A stretch of 64,000 bases of DNA from CAVXHQ01 sp963789535 (GCA_963789535.1 CAWBKU010000003.1:62001-126000), one strand, 5' to 3'; positions 8,611 to 19,510 are shown, numbered from the stretch's first letter. Notes: generated from the letters alone by a model not told the origin. Program-made: numbers and translations.

Positions 8611-9741
8611 TCAGAGGAAGAGGCCGGTCGGTTCGCGGTGATGGCCTGGAAAGATGCCGGTGGTATCGGTCAGCCCCATGTGGCCGACGAGGATATCGGC
8701 GAGGACGTGGCGGTAATCGGTCGTCACGGCGAGGTCGGCGCCCTCCTCGAGCACGTCGTTGGCAAGGCCCGGCCAGTCGCCCAGCAACTGCCCGCCGCGC
8801 GCCTGAGGCCCGAGGATCAGCATTGCGCTGCCGCGTCCGTGGTCGGTGCCGCCCGATGTGTTCGACCGCAGGCGGCGCCCGAATTCGGACTGCACCACCA
8901 CCGATACGTCCTGTTGCAGCGGCCCGAGGTCGCGCCAGAACGCCATCAGCGCGCGCGACAGGCCCCAGACGAGGCCCGCGAAATCGCCCTGCTGATTGGC
9001 GTGGGTATCCCAGCCGCCGTAGTCCACGGTCGCGATCCGCAGGCCGAGACCGGACTTCAGGGCCTGCGCCACGGTCATCAGTGATTGCGACAGATAGGTA
9101 TCCTCGGGGTAGGGCACATCGGGGCGATAGTCGCCCGCGCCGACGCCGGTGGGCAGGCTCTGCAACATCTCCGACAGGGCGAGCATGTCCTGCACCGTCG
9201 CCCCCAGCGTCGCGTGGTTGCCAAAGCCGCCCGCGAGGCGGGCGCGCAGCGCGGGGGCGAGGTCGTTGCCGGCGGCGAGGATCAGCTCGGACAGGTCGGG
9301 CGCCACGGCCGCACGGCTGCCCCGCAGGCTGCCCGGCATGGCGGTGCCGGTGGCGAGTGCCGGCAGCGGCCCCGTGGCACCCAGTTGCGCCAGCGTCCGC
9401 GACAGCCAGCCGCCGCCGTCCGCCTGTGCCGACGCCTGCTCGATCCGCGCCTCGGCGTCGAAATGCGAGCGGGTGGCCTCCATCAGGCCGGTGGCGTGGA
9501 CGACGGACAGATCGCCTGCGTGAAACAACGTGGCCAGATCCTGCGCCTCGCGCGGCAGGCGGAAATCGACGTCGGCCAGCGCGTCGGCGCGCAGCGGCAG
9601 GCCCTGTCCGTCCTCCTTGCGGGTCACGCGCAGCGCGGCGGGGCGGGCGGCAATATAGGCCGGATCGCCGGTGGGACTGACGAGGTTGAGGGCGTCGGCA
9701 CCGCCGCGCAGGAAGATGACGACGAGGGCGGGATCAGCCAT
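8611..9741 (-). CDS. DUF1501 protein
   Basis: A 376-residue protein of the DUF1501 family, related to sulfatase/alkaline-phosphatase-like folds. Recognisable blocks are FLRGGADALNLVSP at the N-terminus, DYGGWDTHANQQGDF near residue 245 and TDHGRGSAMLILGP near residue 305. It lacks its own obvious signal peptide, whereas many relatives have a Tat signal. It follows the DUF1800 gene by 30 bp. The two families are commonly adjacent in bacteria and are presumed to act together at the cell surface, with function unknown. Confidence 0.9.
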   Translation of the reverse strand: MADPALVVIFLRGGADALNLVSPTGDPAYIAARPAALRVTRKEDGQGLPLRADALADVDFRLPREAQDLATLFHAGDLSVVHATGLMEATRSHFDAEARIEQASAQADGGGWLSRTLAQLGATGPLPALATGTAMPGSLRGSRAAVAPDLSELILAAGNDLAPALRARLAGGFGNHATLGATVQDMLALSEMLQSLPTGVGAGDYRPDVPYPEDTYLSQSLMTVAQALKSGLGLRIATVDYGGWDTHANQQGDFAGLVWGLSRALMAFWRDLGPLQQDVSVVVQSEFGRRLRSNTSGGTDHGRGSAMLILGPQARGGQLLGDWPGLANDVLEEGADLAVTTDYRHVLADILVGHMGLTDTTGIFPGHHREPTGLFL

Positions 9742-9771
9742 GGCGCAGGGCTTTCGGAGATGAGGAGCGGG

Positions 9772-11406
9772 TCATCGCGACATGAACTCCGGCGTCAGGG
9801 CCGCAAAGGCCACGGCGAGGGCCGACAGGTCGTGCTGTTCGCCTTCGCCGCCATCGAGGGCGGTGCCCTCGGACACATCGAGGGCGCCGAGAAGTTCGGG
9901 CAGCACATCGTCGGCGCCGCTCAGGCGGGCCGACCAATAGCGGGTGAGGTCGCCCACGGTCGGGGCGCCGGGGGCGGCGAGCCGCGACGTCGTGGCGCCG
10001 AACCAGTCGTCGTGGGCATAGAGTGCGATTTCGGTCAGCCGCAGCAGATAGGTGCCCGAGGTCCAGGCCGCGGCCGTATCGGGATGCCCGTTCGGGGGCG
10101 GAAACGTGTGCTGCTCCCAGCCGGCGCGCGCCAGTTGCCAGTGAAAGCCGTTCTCGGGCGATGCGACCTTGGCGCCGGTCGCGCGGTAGAGGGCGGCGAG
10201 GAACTCGAAGGGGCGGCGCAGTTTTGTCGGCGGTGCCGCGAAATCGGGGTGGGCGGTCAGCGTGCGCAGGATCTGCGCGATCTGGTCGGGGCTGTCGATG
10301 TGGGCGGCCCAGGTCTGCGTCATCGCCTCGACCAGCGTGTCCGAAGGCGCATCGCTCAGCAGGCGCCGTGCGATCTTGGTGCAGATGTGCCGCGCGGTGC
10401 CGGGGTGCGCCGCGAGCATCGCCAGCACCTCGTCGCCATCCGCCATCGGCGCGCGGTTCGGCGCCATCTCGCGCCCGAGGATGCGCTTCTGATAGGGGTC
10501 GTGCCAGCTTTCCTCGTAGTGGAAGGCCCCCGACATCGGCGCCTCCCGCCCCTCGGCGAGCCAGCGGCCATCGCCCAACGTCCAGCCGGTAAAGGCGCGC
10601 GCGACCTCGTAGACGTCCTCGTCGATATAGCCGGTCGCGAGGCCGCCCTCGGTCGGCACCTGCGCCCAGCGGTCATAGAGGTGATTGACGTAGTTGCCCG
10701 CGCCCAGCGTGTGCAGTTCCAGCAGTTCGCGCCCGTAATTTTCGTTGGCGGGCGAGGCGCGGCTCTCGTCGTTGTTGAGATAGACCAGCATCGCGGGCGA
10801 GCGGGCGACGGCGCCGAGCATCTCGCGCGCGTTGCCGAGCGCATGGGCGCGCAGGGTCGCGTCGTAGCTGGGAAAGAAGATCGCGGTGTATTCGTTCTTC
10901 ATCGAATGGACGTTGAAGTGGTCGTGCCAGAACTGCGTCATCACCTCGCGCAGTTGTGCGGGGGCATGGACCGCACGCGGCAGCGAGGCGGCGATGACCT
11001 CGTTGGCGGGGCGGACGCGCTCCTCCCAGGCCTGCGCGCGGGTCCAGTCGACGAGCGGCAGGAGTGTGGCGGGATCGGCATGCAGCGTCGCTAGGGGGCG
11101 CATCTCGTCAAGAGCGGTCCACGAGCCCACGTCGTCGCTGTCGTCTGGATACTGGATGCGCAGCATCAGTTTGGAAATCTGGTCCTCGAAACGCTCATCG
11201 AAGGCGGGCAGGGCCAGTTGCGCCTCGAGCCAGCCCTCGGGTCCGAGGTCGTCAAAGGCGGCGCGGGCCGCAGGCGTCGCGCCGAAGGTCAGGCGGTTCA
11301 GCCAGAGGTCGGCGGAATCGGACGACCCCGGCACGGCCTGCGCCCGCAGGCGCGTCGCCAGAAGTGTTGCGAGGGCAGAGGCGGTAAAGGCGCGACGGGT
11401 CAGCAT
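9772..11406 (-). CDS. DUF1800 protein with twin-arginine signal
   Basis: A 544-residue exported protein. ATG 11406 begins a Tat-like signal: LTRRAFTASALATLLATRL, cleaved near residue 24. The DUF1800 body shows LNRLTFGATPAARA, FWHDHFNVH near residue 160, and NENYGRELLELHTLGAGNY near residue 235. A TTG at 11421 is an alternative start but breaks the usual signal layout. It is upstream of and presumably co-transcribed with the DUF1501 gene. Tat export suggests folding with a cofactor or partner in the cytoplasm. Biochemical role unknown. Confidence 0.88.
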   Translation of the reverse strand: MLTRRAFTASALATLLATRLRAQAVPGSSDSADLWLNRLTFGATPAARAAFDDLGPEGWLEAQLALPAFDERFEDQISKLMLRIQYPDDSDDVGSWTALDEMRPLATLHADPATLLPLVDWTRAQAWEERVRPANEVIAASLPRAVHAPAQLREVMTQFWHDHFNVHSMKNEYTAIFFPSYDATLRAHALGNAREMLGAVARSPAMLVYLNNDESRASPANENYGRELLELHTLGAGNYVNHLYDRWAQVPTEGGLATGYIDEDVYEVARAFTGWTLGDGRWLAEGREAPMSGAFHYEESWHDPYQKRILGREMAPNRAPMADGDEVLAMLAAHPGTARHICTKIARRLLSDAPSDTLVEAMTQTWAAHIDSPDQIAQILRTLTAHPDFAAPPTKLRRPFEFLAALYRATGAKVASPENGFHWQLARAGWEQHTFPPPNGHPDTAAAWTSGTYLLRLTEIALYAHDDWFGATTSRLAAPGAPTVGDLTRYWSARLSGADDVLPELLGALDVSEGTALDGGEGEQHDLSALAVAFAALTPEFMSR

Positions 11407-11520
11407 CGGAGGGCCGGACAAGGAAGAGTCGCGCGCAAAATTAGCACGTCTTTGATAAAGGGTGTGTGTCTGTTTGGCGTTACCGCGCGACGGGCGGCGG
11501 AAACCGGCCGCCGGGGCGCG

Positions 11521-11901
11521 CTACATGAACCCGAGTTCGAGGCGCGCCTCGTCGGACATCATGTCCATGCCCCACTGCGGCTCCCAGACCAGATCGACGT
11601 CGACCTGCTTGACGCCCGCCAGCGGCTCGACGGCACTGGCGACCCAGCCGGGCATTTCGCCCGCGACGGGACAGCCGGGCGCGGTCAGCGACATCTTGAT
11701 CGCCACCGCGTTCTCGGCGTCGATGGCGATCGTGTAGACGAGGCCGAGGTCATAGATATTGACGGGGATTTCGGGATCGTAGACCGACTTGCACGCCTCG
11801 ACGACGGCCTCGTAGAGCGGATGCTCGGTCGAGGACGGCGCGATCAGCGGTGTCCCCTCGAGGGGGGCGTCTGACGGCGGGGTCGCCATGTCGTTGCTCA
11901 T
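11521..11901 (-). CDS. DUF59 / MIP18-type Fe-S assembly factor
   Basis: A 126-residue protein with a low-complexity N-terminal tail (about 25 residues) and a MIP18/SufT-like domain: DPEIPVNIYDLGLVY at 42-56 and the conserved Cys77 in LTAPGCPVAGE. Such proteins assist cluster insertion and in many bacteria sit in suf operons; here it stands alone. ATG 11901 is chosen because the longer frame to 11994 runs into the arsC coding end. It is downstream of arsC on the same strand with an 80-bp gap. Confidence 0.88.
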   Translation of the reverse strand: MSNDMATPPSDAPLEGTPLIAPSSTEHPLYEAVVEACKSVYDPEIPVNIYDLGLVYTIAIDAENAVAIKMSLTAPGCPVAGEMPGWVASAVEPLAGVKQVDVDLVWEPQWGMDMMSDEARLELGFM

Positions 11902-11980
11902 GTCGTCGGGCCCTTCGCGGTTCGGTCGGCAAATCCTGAGTGAAGATATAGGGATTGCGTCACGGGGCGTAAAGGGCGCG

Positions 11981-12358
11981 TCAGAGGAGGGCATCGACGG
12001 TCTCGGGCGGGCGGCACAGGCGGATGCCCCTCGGCGAGACGACGAGGGGCCGGTTCACGAGGATCGGGTGTTCCAGCATCGCGGCGAGGAGGTCGCCGTC
12101 CCCGATGTCGTCGCGCAGGAGGTCCATCGCCTCGGCCAGATCGTGGGTGCGCCGCAGCGCCATCTGCGGCGTCAGGGCGGCGCCGGCGAACAGTCCCTGC
12201 AACTGCGCCAGCGTCCAGCCGGCGGCCTGATAGTCGATCAAGACCGGCACGTGCCCCGCCGCCTCGATCCGGGCGAGCACGGCGCGCGAGGTGCCGCAAT
12301 CGGGGTTGTGGTGGATGACGACGGTAAAGGGGGCGGTCTCGGACTCGGTATCGGTCAT
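11981..12358 (-). CDS. arsC: Arsenate reductase (glutaredoxin type)
   Basis: Reduces arsenate to arsenite with glutathione/glutaredoxin. The 125-residue protein has the active-site Cys21 in HHNPDCGTSRAVL and an ArsC-type tail VNRPLVVSPRGIRLCRP. ATG 12358 overlaps the stop of the aquaporin gene (ATGA), giving tight coupling. The pairing with an aquaporin resembles the aqpS-arsC arrangement described in Sinorhizobium meliloti, where arsenite made by ArsC leaves through AqpS. No arsR, acr3 or arsH is visible in the window. Confidence 0.92.
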   Translation of the reverse strand: MTDTESETAPFTVVIHHNPDCGTSRAVLARIEAAGHVPVLIDYQAAGWTLAQLQGLFAGAALTPQMALRRTHDLAEAMDLLRDDIGDGDLLAAMLEHPILVNRPLVVSPRGIRLCRPPETVDALL

Positions 12359-13026
12359 GGGGTCTCCTTGTGTGACGCGAACAGCCAGCGCGCGAGGATC
12401 GTTGCCAGCGCCGCGCCGACGAGCTGGGCGGCGACGAACCCCGGCAGGTCCGCGGGACGGATGCCCGAAAACGTGTCGCTCAGGCTGCGCGCGATGGCGA
12501 CGGCCGGGTTGGCAAAGGATGTGGACGCTGTGAACCAGTAGGCGGCGGTGATGTAAAGGCCGACGAGGACCGGCAACGCCTCGGGGCGCGCCCGCAGCCC
12601 GCCCCATATCGTCAGGAGGAGGCCGAAGGTCGCGACCCCTTCGGAAAACCACTGCGACGGCCCGGTCCGCACCTTGCCCGACATCTGCAAAAGTTCCTGC
12701 GCGAACATGCCGTGAGCGACGAGCGTGCCGACAGCACCGCCCGCGACCTGTGCCGCGACATAGGCGAGGGCCAGCGTGCCGGGCAGCGCGCCGGTCGCCC
12801 AGAACGACAGGCTGACCGCCGGATTGAACTGCGCGCCCGAGAGCGGGGCGAAGACGGTGATGAGGACCACCAGGATCGCGCCCGTGGCGATCGTATTGCC
12901 CAGCAGCGCCAGCGCCACGTCCTCGGTCAGCGTCTCGGCCATGATGCCCGACCCCACCACGGTGGCCACCAGCAGCGCCGTGCCAAGTGCCTCGGCCACG
13001 ATCTTGCGGCCCCGATCGTCGGTCAT
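12355..13026 (-). CDS. aqpS: MIP/aquaporin, likely AqpS-type arsenite channel
   Basis: A 223-residue channel with six hydrophobic segments and the two half-helix motifs FNPAVSL near residue 67 and FANPAVAIA near residue 175 (NPA in both). ATG 13026 has GGGAG 7 nt upstream. The arsC start overlaps its stop. In S. meliloti an aquaporin in this position (AqpS) confers arsenite efflux, so arsenic detoxification is the best reading; glycerol or water transport is the alternative. The upstream 200 bp carry a G/C-rich hairpin (13141-13163), but no clear ArsR operator was recognised. Confidence 0.85.
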   Translation of the reverse strand: MTDDRGRKIVAEALGTALLVATVVGSGIMAETLTEDVALALLGNTIATGAILVVLITVFAPLSGAQFNPAVSLSFWATGALPGTLALAYVAAQVAGGAVGTLVAHGMFAQELLQMSGKVRTGPSQWFSEGVATFGLLLTIWGGLRARPEALPVLVGLYITAAYWFTASTSFANPAVAIARSLSDTFSGIRPADLPGFVAAQLVGAALATILARWLFASHKETP

Positions 13027-13227
13027 CTCGAACTCCCCCGTTTTGCCCTCAACTGCAACGACTGCGTAACAGATTTGCGACGACGCGCCGCCGTCCCGGA
13101 TTCACGTTGCCATACCAACTCTCGGGGGTGAGCGCGCAGCGCGAGGGGGCAGAAGGCCCCCTTCTTGCTTGCCTGCCTTCCCTTCCGGTCCCCAATTCGT
13201 CAGAACGCTGTCGATGCCGGAGGCCCG

Positions 13228-14355
13228 ATGACACACTTCTCCTTCACTCTTGCCGCCCGCGACGGCGCCGCCCGGACCGGGGCGATCACCACCCCGCGCG
13301 GCACCATCCGCACGCCCGCCTTCATGCCCGTGGGCACGGCCGCGACGGTCAAGGCGATGATGCCCGAGAGCGTGGCGGAGACCGGCGCCGACATCCTGCT
13401 CGGCAACACCTACCACCTGATGCTGCGCCCCACCGCGGAACGGATCGACCGCCTCGGCGGTCTGCACCGCTTCATGAACTGGGACCGCCCGATCCTCACC
13501 GATTCGGGCGGGTTCCAGGTCATGTCGCTCGCGAGCCTGCGCAAGCTGACCGTGGAGGGCGTCACGTTCTCGAGCCATATCGACGGCAGCAAACACGTCC
13601 TTACGCCCGAACGCTCGATGGAGATCCAGCGGCTTCTCGGCTCCGACATCGTCATGTGCTTCGACGAATGCCCCGCCTTGCCTGCCACCGACGACGCCGT
13701 GGCCGCGTCCATGCGCCTCTCGATGCGCTGGGCGCAGCGCAGCCGGGACGCCTTCGGCGACCGGCCGGGCCACGCGCTCTTCGGCATCCAGCAGGGCGGG
13801 GTGAACGAGGCGCTGCGGGGGGAAAGTGCCGAAAAGTTGCGGCAGATCGGCTTTGACGGCTATGCCATCGGCGGGCTGGCGGTGGGCGAGGGGCAGGCGG
13901 CGATGTTCGGCGTCCTCGACTATGCGCCGGGGCAACTGCCCGGGGACAAGCCGCGCTACCTCATGGGCGTCGGCAAGCCTGACGATATCGTGGGCGCGGT
14001 CAAACGCGGCGTCGACATGATGGACTGCGTCCTGCCCTCGCGGTCGGGTCGCACGGGGCAGGCGTGGACGCGGCGCGGGCAGGTAAACCTCAAGAACGCG
14101 CGCCACGCCGACGACCCGCGCCCCCTCGACGAGTCCTGCACCTGTCCCACCTGCCGCAACTACTCCCGCGCCTACCTGCACCACGTCTTTCGGGCGGGCG
14201 AGATGATTTCGGGGATGCTTCTGACCTGGCACAATTTGCAGTATTATCAGGATCTGATGCAGGGGATGCGCGACGCCATCGCGGGCGGGCGGTTCGCCGC
14301 CTGGGAGGCGGATTTCCACGCCCGGCGCGCGCAGGGCGACATCGCCCCGCTCTAG
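13228..14355 (+). CDS. tgt: tRNA-guanine transglycosylase
   Basis: Exchanges G34 for preQ1 in GUN-anticodon tRNAs, an early step of queuosine synthesis. The 375-residue barrel has the catalytic Asp92 in LTDSGGFQVMSL, the substrate loop GIQQGG, GGLAVGEG and the zinc site CTCPTCRNYSRAYLHH near residue 305. ATG 13228 is chosen over earlier in-frame codons because TGT homology starts at FSFTL. queA, the next enzyme in the pathway, is at 42.6 kb. Confidence 0.96.
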   Translation: MTHFSFTLAARDGAARTGAITTPRGTIRTPAFMPVGTAATVKAMMPESVAETGADILLGNTYHLMLRPTAERIDRLGGLHRFMNWDRPILTDSGGFQVMSLASLRKLTVEGVTFSSHIDGSKHVLTPERSMEIQRLLGSDIVMCFDECPALPATDDAVAASMRLSMRWAQRSRDAFGDRPGHALFGIQQGGVNEALRGESAEKLRQIGFDGYAIGGLAVGEGQAAMFGVLDYAPGQLPGDKPRYLMGVGKPDDIVGAVKRGVDMMDCVLPSRSGRTGQAWTRRGQVNLKNARHADDPRPLDESCTCPTCRNYSRAYLHHVFRAGEMISGMLLTWHNLQYYQDLMQGMRDAIAGGRFAAWEADFHARRAQGDIAPL

Positions 14356-14382
14356 GCTCCCGTCGTGCCGGGGAATTCCTGC

Positions 14383-14411
14383 TTGAGCCTCGGACGACCC
14401 TGACCGATGAT
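14383..14411 (+). promoter_or_regulatory. Promoter before the exported acidic protein
   Basis: TTGAGC at 14383-14388 and GATGAT at 14406-14411 with a 17-bp spacer, ending 27 bp before ATG 14439. It matches the pattern seen before the tRNA genes of this window. Confidence 0.5.
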
Positions 14412-14438
14412 CGACGGATTGTATCCGGAGATTTCATC

Positions 14439-15281
14439 ATGAAGAGTGTTTACCCGACGATCCCGCAACTGACCCTCGCCGCTGTCCTCGCCGCTGTCCT
14501 CGCGGTCGCGGTGACACCCCTCGCCGCACAGGACCGACCATCCGATCCCGACGCCCCCCTGACCTTTCCCGAGGAAGAGAGCGGTGCGCTCGACTTCACG
14601 GAATCGGACACCGGCGCCCTTGAGTTCGACGAGGGCGAGGAGCGGGAGACCCAGGATATCGCCCCGTCCGATCGGGACCCCGATGCCCCCTACGGGCCCG
14701 AAGAAGGCGAGCGGATACTCCAGGCCGACGGTGACTGTGGCGCCTGGATCGACGCGCTCGAGCGCTATCAGGCCGGCCGCGCCATCTCCGGCAGGTTCAG
14801 CCGGACGCTGACCGACGTCACCGGCTACCGCTATGCCTTCGGGAGGGTGACGGTCGACTACGTAGATATCTACCGTCCCGTCGACGCGATCGAATGGTCG
14901 ACCGTACCCTCCTCTTCGCAAATCGCCGGTCTCTGGCGCGGGTCGCTGGAGAATGTGGACGTCCTGCCCGTGCGGACCTTCGACAGTGGACACAGACAGG
15001 GGTTCGCCTTCGACATCCTGAGCGAGGTACCCTTTACCTACGACGGAAAGATCGAGGAGGCCGAGGTTCTGGTCGGCTGCAACCCGGGTCAGGGGCGGGT
15101 GCTGACCCATACCGACGACATCGACGGCGACGGCATCGGCGAAAGTGTCGAGGTGCTGGTCCTGCCCATGGATCAGGACTCGATGGCCGCCTTCGAGCGT
15201 CAGATCATCGACCTCGAGACACACGCCTTCGTCGTCGACAGCGTCTATTTGCTCGAGCGGATCGCCCCGGCGGACGACTGA
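14439..15281 (+). CDS. Exported acidic protein of unknown function
   Basis: A 280-residue protein not recognised as any named family. Residues 1-30 form a Sec signal peptide (hydrophobic LTLAAVLAAVLAVAV, then TPLAAQD). Residues 31-90 are very acidic and proline-rich, with no predicted fold. The remaining part holds a single-cysteine-pair domain (CGAWIDALERY near residue 105, VGCNPGQG near residue 215) and a DDIDGDGIGESVEVL segment that resembles a calcium-binding loop (DxDxDG). ATG 14439 has GGAG 8 nt upstream. It sits alone between tgt and lon. Confidence 0.75.
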   Translation: MKSVYPTIPQLTLAAVLAAVLAVAVTPLAAQDRPSDPDAPLTFPEEESGALDFTESDTGALEFDEGEERETQDIAPSDRDPDAPYGPEEGERILQADGDCGAWIDALERYQAGRAISGRFSRTLTDVTGYRYAFGRVTVDYVDIYRPVDAIEWSTVPSSSQIAGLWRGSLENVDVLPVRTFDSGHRQGFAFDILSEVPFTYDGKIEEAEVLVGCNPGQGRVLTHTDDIDGDGIGESVEVLVLPMDQDSMAAFERQIIDLETHAFVVDSVYLLERIAPADD

Positions 15282-15323
15282 GCTTCGGCAAGGGAGGGGT
15301 GCGGCGGGACCGTGCCCTTGTCG

Positions 15324-15349
15324 CTTGAACTTTTCGAGGCCGCATCCCA
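15324..15349 (+). promoter_or_regulatory. Candidate heat-shock (RpoH) promoter of lon
   Basis: CTTGAA at 15324-15329, a 14-bp gap, then CATCCC at 15343-15348, about 85 bp before the lon start. This resembles the sigma-32 pattern CTTGAA-N13-15-CCCCAT. lon belongs to heat-shock regulons in many proteobacteria. The -10 half is only a partial match. Confidence 0.4.
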
Positions 15350-15434
15350 AGTTAGGCCGACGCCAAGGAGCGTGCCCCATGGTTGCCGCGATGCGGGGCC
15401 GGGTCACGCTGCCGCAACAACAAGGATACCCTGC

Positions 15435-17834
<2,400 letters not shown>

Positions 17835-17863
17835 CCTTGTGCCGTATCGTGCCGATCACACGG

Positions 17864-17895
17864 AAGGGGCGCCCCATGCGGGCGCCCCTTTTTTT
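17864..17895 (+). terminator. Intrinsic terminator of lon
   Basis: A perfect 11-bp stem (17864-17874 with 17880-17890) around the loop catgc, ending in a run of seven T (17889-17895), 30 bp after the lon stop. On the minus strand it is preceded by A's and could also stop the S74-like gene. Confidence 0.92.
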
Positions 17896-17916
17896 CAGGG
17901 ACCACGGGCCGCAGTT

Positions 17917-18369
17917 TCAGTCGACGGCGCGCATCTCGAGGCCGAGCATGCCGTAGTCGACCTGATAGTACCCCAGAGGACCAACCACTACCGCCTGCGG
18001 CTGCACGGCGAGCACGTCCTGCGCCATCACGCCCTGCCAGACCTGCGTCTGTCCGATATATCTGAACCGGTACAAGGGCAGGCCGTTCGCGGCGGTGCCG
18101 ATCTGGACGATATCTGTCTTCAGACGCGAATCGGAGAGGGTGGCGCCACCGCCATCGCCCCCGTCTTCGCCGTCCGACCCACCCTGCGTCGCGACCGCGA
18201 TGAGCGCGATGGCGATTGCCGCCGGCACGACCCAGCCCGGCAAGGATCCGGCCGTCTCGGTCGGCACGACGATGATCTGTTCGGGTTCGATGACCTCTGC
18301 GGCAAAACCGCCGGCGAAGGATTGCGACGCCGCGAGGCAGAGAGCGGCAGCGGATGTGACGAATTTCAT
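17917..18369 (-). CDS. Small exported protein with S74-type intramolecular chaperone motif
   Basis: A 150-residue protein. ATG 18369 has GAAAGG 9 nt upstream and begins a Sec signal (KFVTSAAALCLAASQSFAGG). A hydrophobic segment (VVPAAIAIALIAVAT, about residues 45-60) is followed by a Gly/Asp linker. The C-terminal 70 residues match the tail-spike chaperone family S74: SDSRLKTDIVQIG, then LYRFRYIG and WQGVMAQDVL. The Ser and Lys five apart in SDxRLK are the self-cleavage dyad of the phage endosialidase chaperone, so autoproteolysis is possible. No phage genes surround it. The adjacent small gene shares its N-terminal half. Confidence 0.78.
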   Translation of the reverse strand: MKFVTSAAALCLAASQSFAGGFAAEVIEPEQIIVVPTETAGSLPGWVVPAAIAIALIAVATQGGSDGEDGGDGGGATLSDSRLKTDIVQIGTAANGLPLYRFRYIGQTQVWQGVMAQDVLAVQPQAVVVGPLGYYQVDYGMLGLEMRAVD

Positions 18370-18465
18370 GACAAATCGACCTTTCAAAAATAAAAATGTG
18401 CCCCAATCTGCGGCAACGGACGGAAATCTGTCAAGTATGGTATCGCGGAGGTCGCCCGACGCCTC

Positions 18466-18729
18466 TCAGCGTGTATCGCCGGCCGTCGTGCTGTCCGACG
18501 ACACGGCCAGCAGGACCAGCATGATCGTCGCGGGCAGCAGAGGCCCGGCAAGTTGGGCAACCACGTCGGAGGGCAGGACGATGTCGGGCGCATCGACGAT
18601 GCGGACCTCGAACCCGCCGGCGCGCGCAGGCGACGTCAGGGCGCAAAGGACGATGCCCGCGAGGCCGATGGCAGACGAAAAGCCGCGCCCCGGGCCACGA
18701 CGTCCAGACACGGGGGACAAGAGGGTCAC
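18466..18729 (-). CDS. Small exported paralogue of the S74-like protein, lacking the chaperone domain
   Basis: An 87-residue product starting at GTG 18729, with GGAGA 7 nt upstream. The signal segment (SSAIGLAGIVLCALTSPARA) is cleaved before GGFEVRIVDAPDIVLPSD, which parallels GGFAAEVIEPEQIIVVPT of the neighbour. Both then have LPG or LAG followed by a hydrophobic stretch (here PLLPATIMLVLLAVSS). It ends where the S74 domain would begin. The open frame extends upstream to 19305 over the HU gene, and that part is spurious. Function unknown; a small cell-envelope protein is the safest description. Confidence 0.62.
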   Translation of the reverse strand: MTLLSPVSGRRGPGRGFSSAIGLAGIVLCALTSPARAGGFEVRIVDAPDIVLPSDVVAQLAGPLLPATIMLVLLAVSSDSTTAGDTR

Positions 18730-18915
18730 AGGCAATCTCCGGTCTATCTGCTTGTCCAGAGCCTCTCGTCGCTCCCGCGTCCTGTCAAGTGCCTGACCCC
18801 CACGGTCGGACGGGGTGTCGGTGCCGGGGATTGTCGCATGGTTGCCGCCAATCCGCTGGATAGTCGCCGACTGTCGCGCTAAACAGAGGAAACGCCCATT
18901 CTGAAAGGATGCATT

Positions 18916-19266
18916 ATGGCCACCCGTTCCCCGAAGTCGGCCGACATGGTCGCGATCGACGACGTCGATGCCGACACGACTGTCGCCACGCCCGCATCCG
19001 CCGAGGGCGCCCGCGTCCAGCTCAAGCTGCGCGAACTGGTCGAGCGGGTGGTCGAGCGGACGGGCGCGCGCAAGAATGACGTGAAGTTGATCGCGGAAGC
19101 GACACTGGCCGTGTTGGGGGCCGCACTCGCGGATGGCGAGGATCTGAACCTGCCGCCGCTGGGCAAAGTGATGGTCAAGCGCGACGACGACAACGACAAG
19201 GCGCGCATCCTGACGGTCAAGGTGCGCCAGCCGAAGGCGGTCGTCATCGGCTCCGACCAGGACTGA
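18916..19266 (+). CDS. HU-family DNA-binding protein with N-terminal extension
   Basis: A 116-residue basic/acidic protein. Residues 30-108 follow the HU/IHF fold: LKLRELVERVVERTGARKNDVKLI and LPPLGKVMVKRDDDND. A 28-residue acidic leader precedes it, longer than in standard 90-residue HU. The DNA-contacting proline arm is shortened (no RNP motif), as in divergent alphaproteobacterial HU-like proteins. ATG 18916 is the only reasonable start, 22 bp after an AGAGGAAA stretch. It is followed by tRNA-Val and has its own presumed promoter. Confidence 0.8.
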   Translation: MATRSPKSADMVAIDDVDADTTVATPASAEGARVQLKLRELVERVVERTGARKNDVKLIAEATLAVLGAALADGEDLNLPPLGKVMVKRDDDNDKARILTVKVRQPKAVVIGSDQD

Positions 19267-19299
19267 ACCGGGCGGGCGATCCGGGCCACCCCGGGGGTC

Positions 19300-19328
19300 T
19301 TGCACCGACCGACGCGCCGCGTTAGACG
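19300..19328 (+). promoter_or_regulatory. Promoter of tRNA-Val(CAC)
   Basis: TTGCAC (19300-19305), 17-bp spacer, TAGACG (19323-19328), 10 bp before the mature tRNA 5' end. Confidence 0.75.
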
Positions 19329-19338
19329 ACGCGCGATC

Positions 19339-19413
19339 GGGTGATTAGCTCAGCGGTAGAGCGCTTCGTTCACATCGAAGATGTCAGGAGTTCAAATCTC
19401 TTATCACCCACCA
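19339..19413 (+). tRNA. tRNA-Val (anticodon CAC)
   Basis: A 75-nt cloverleaf with the 7-bp acceptor GGGTGAT/ATCACCC, anticodon stem CTTCG/CGAAG around loop TTCACAT (anticodon CAC, reading GUG), T-loop TTCAAAT, and an encoded CCA end (19411-19413). It matches the GUG-rich codon use of this GC-rich genome. Confidence 0.95.
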
Positions 19414-19510
19414 GTTTCGCCCGGCCGGATGGCGGGGCGTGCGGCCCCGTCGGCATCACCGGCGGGGCCGCTTCGATTCCGGCACCGGTCGGCGCTTTGG
19501 CGTCAGGGCG

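Noticed and set aside
17917..18369. A prophage remnant, suggested by the S74 tail-spike motif
   Set aside because: No other phage gene, integrase or attachment site is nearby; the protein has its own signal peptide and a paralogue beside it.
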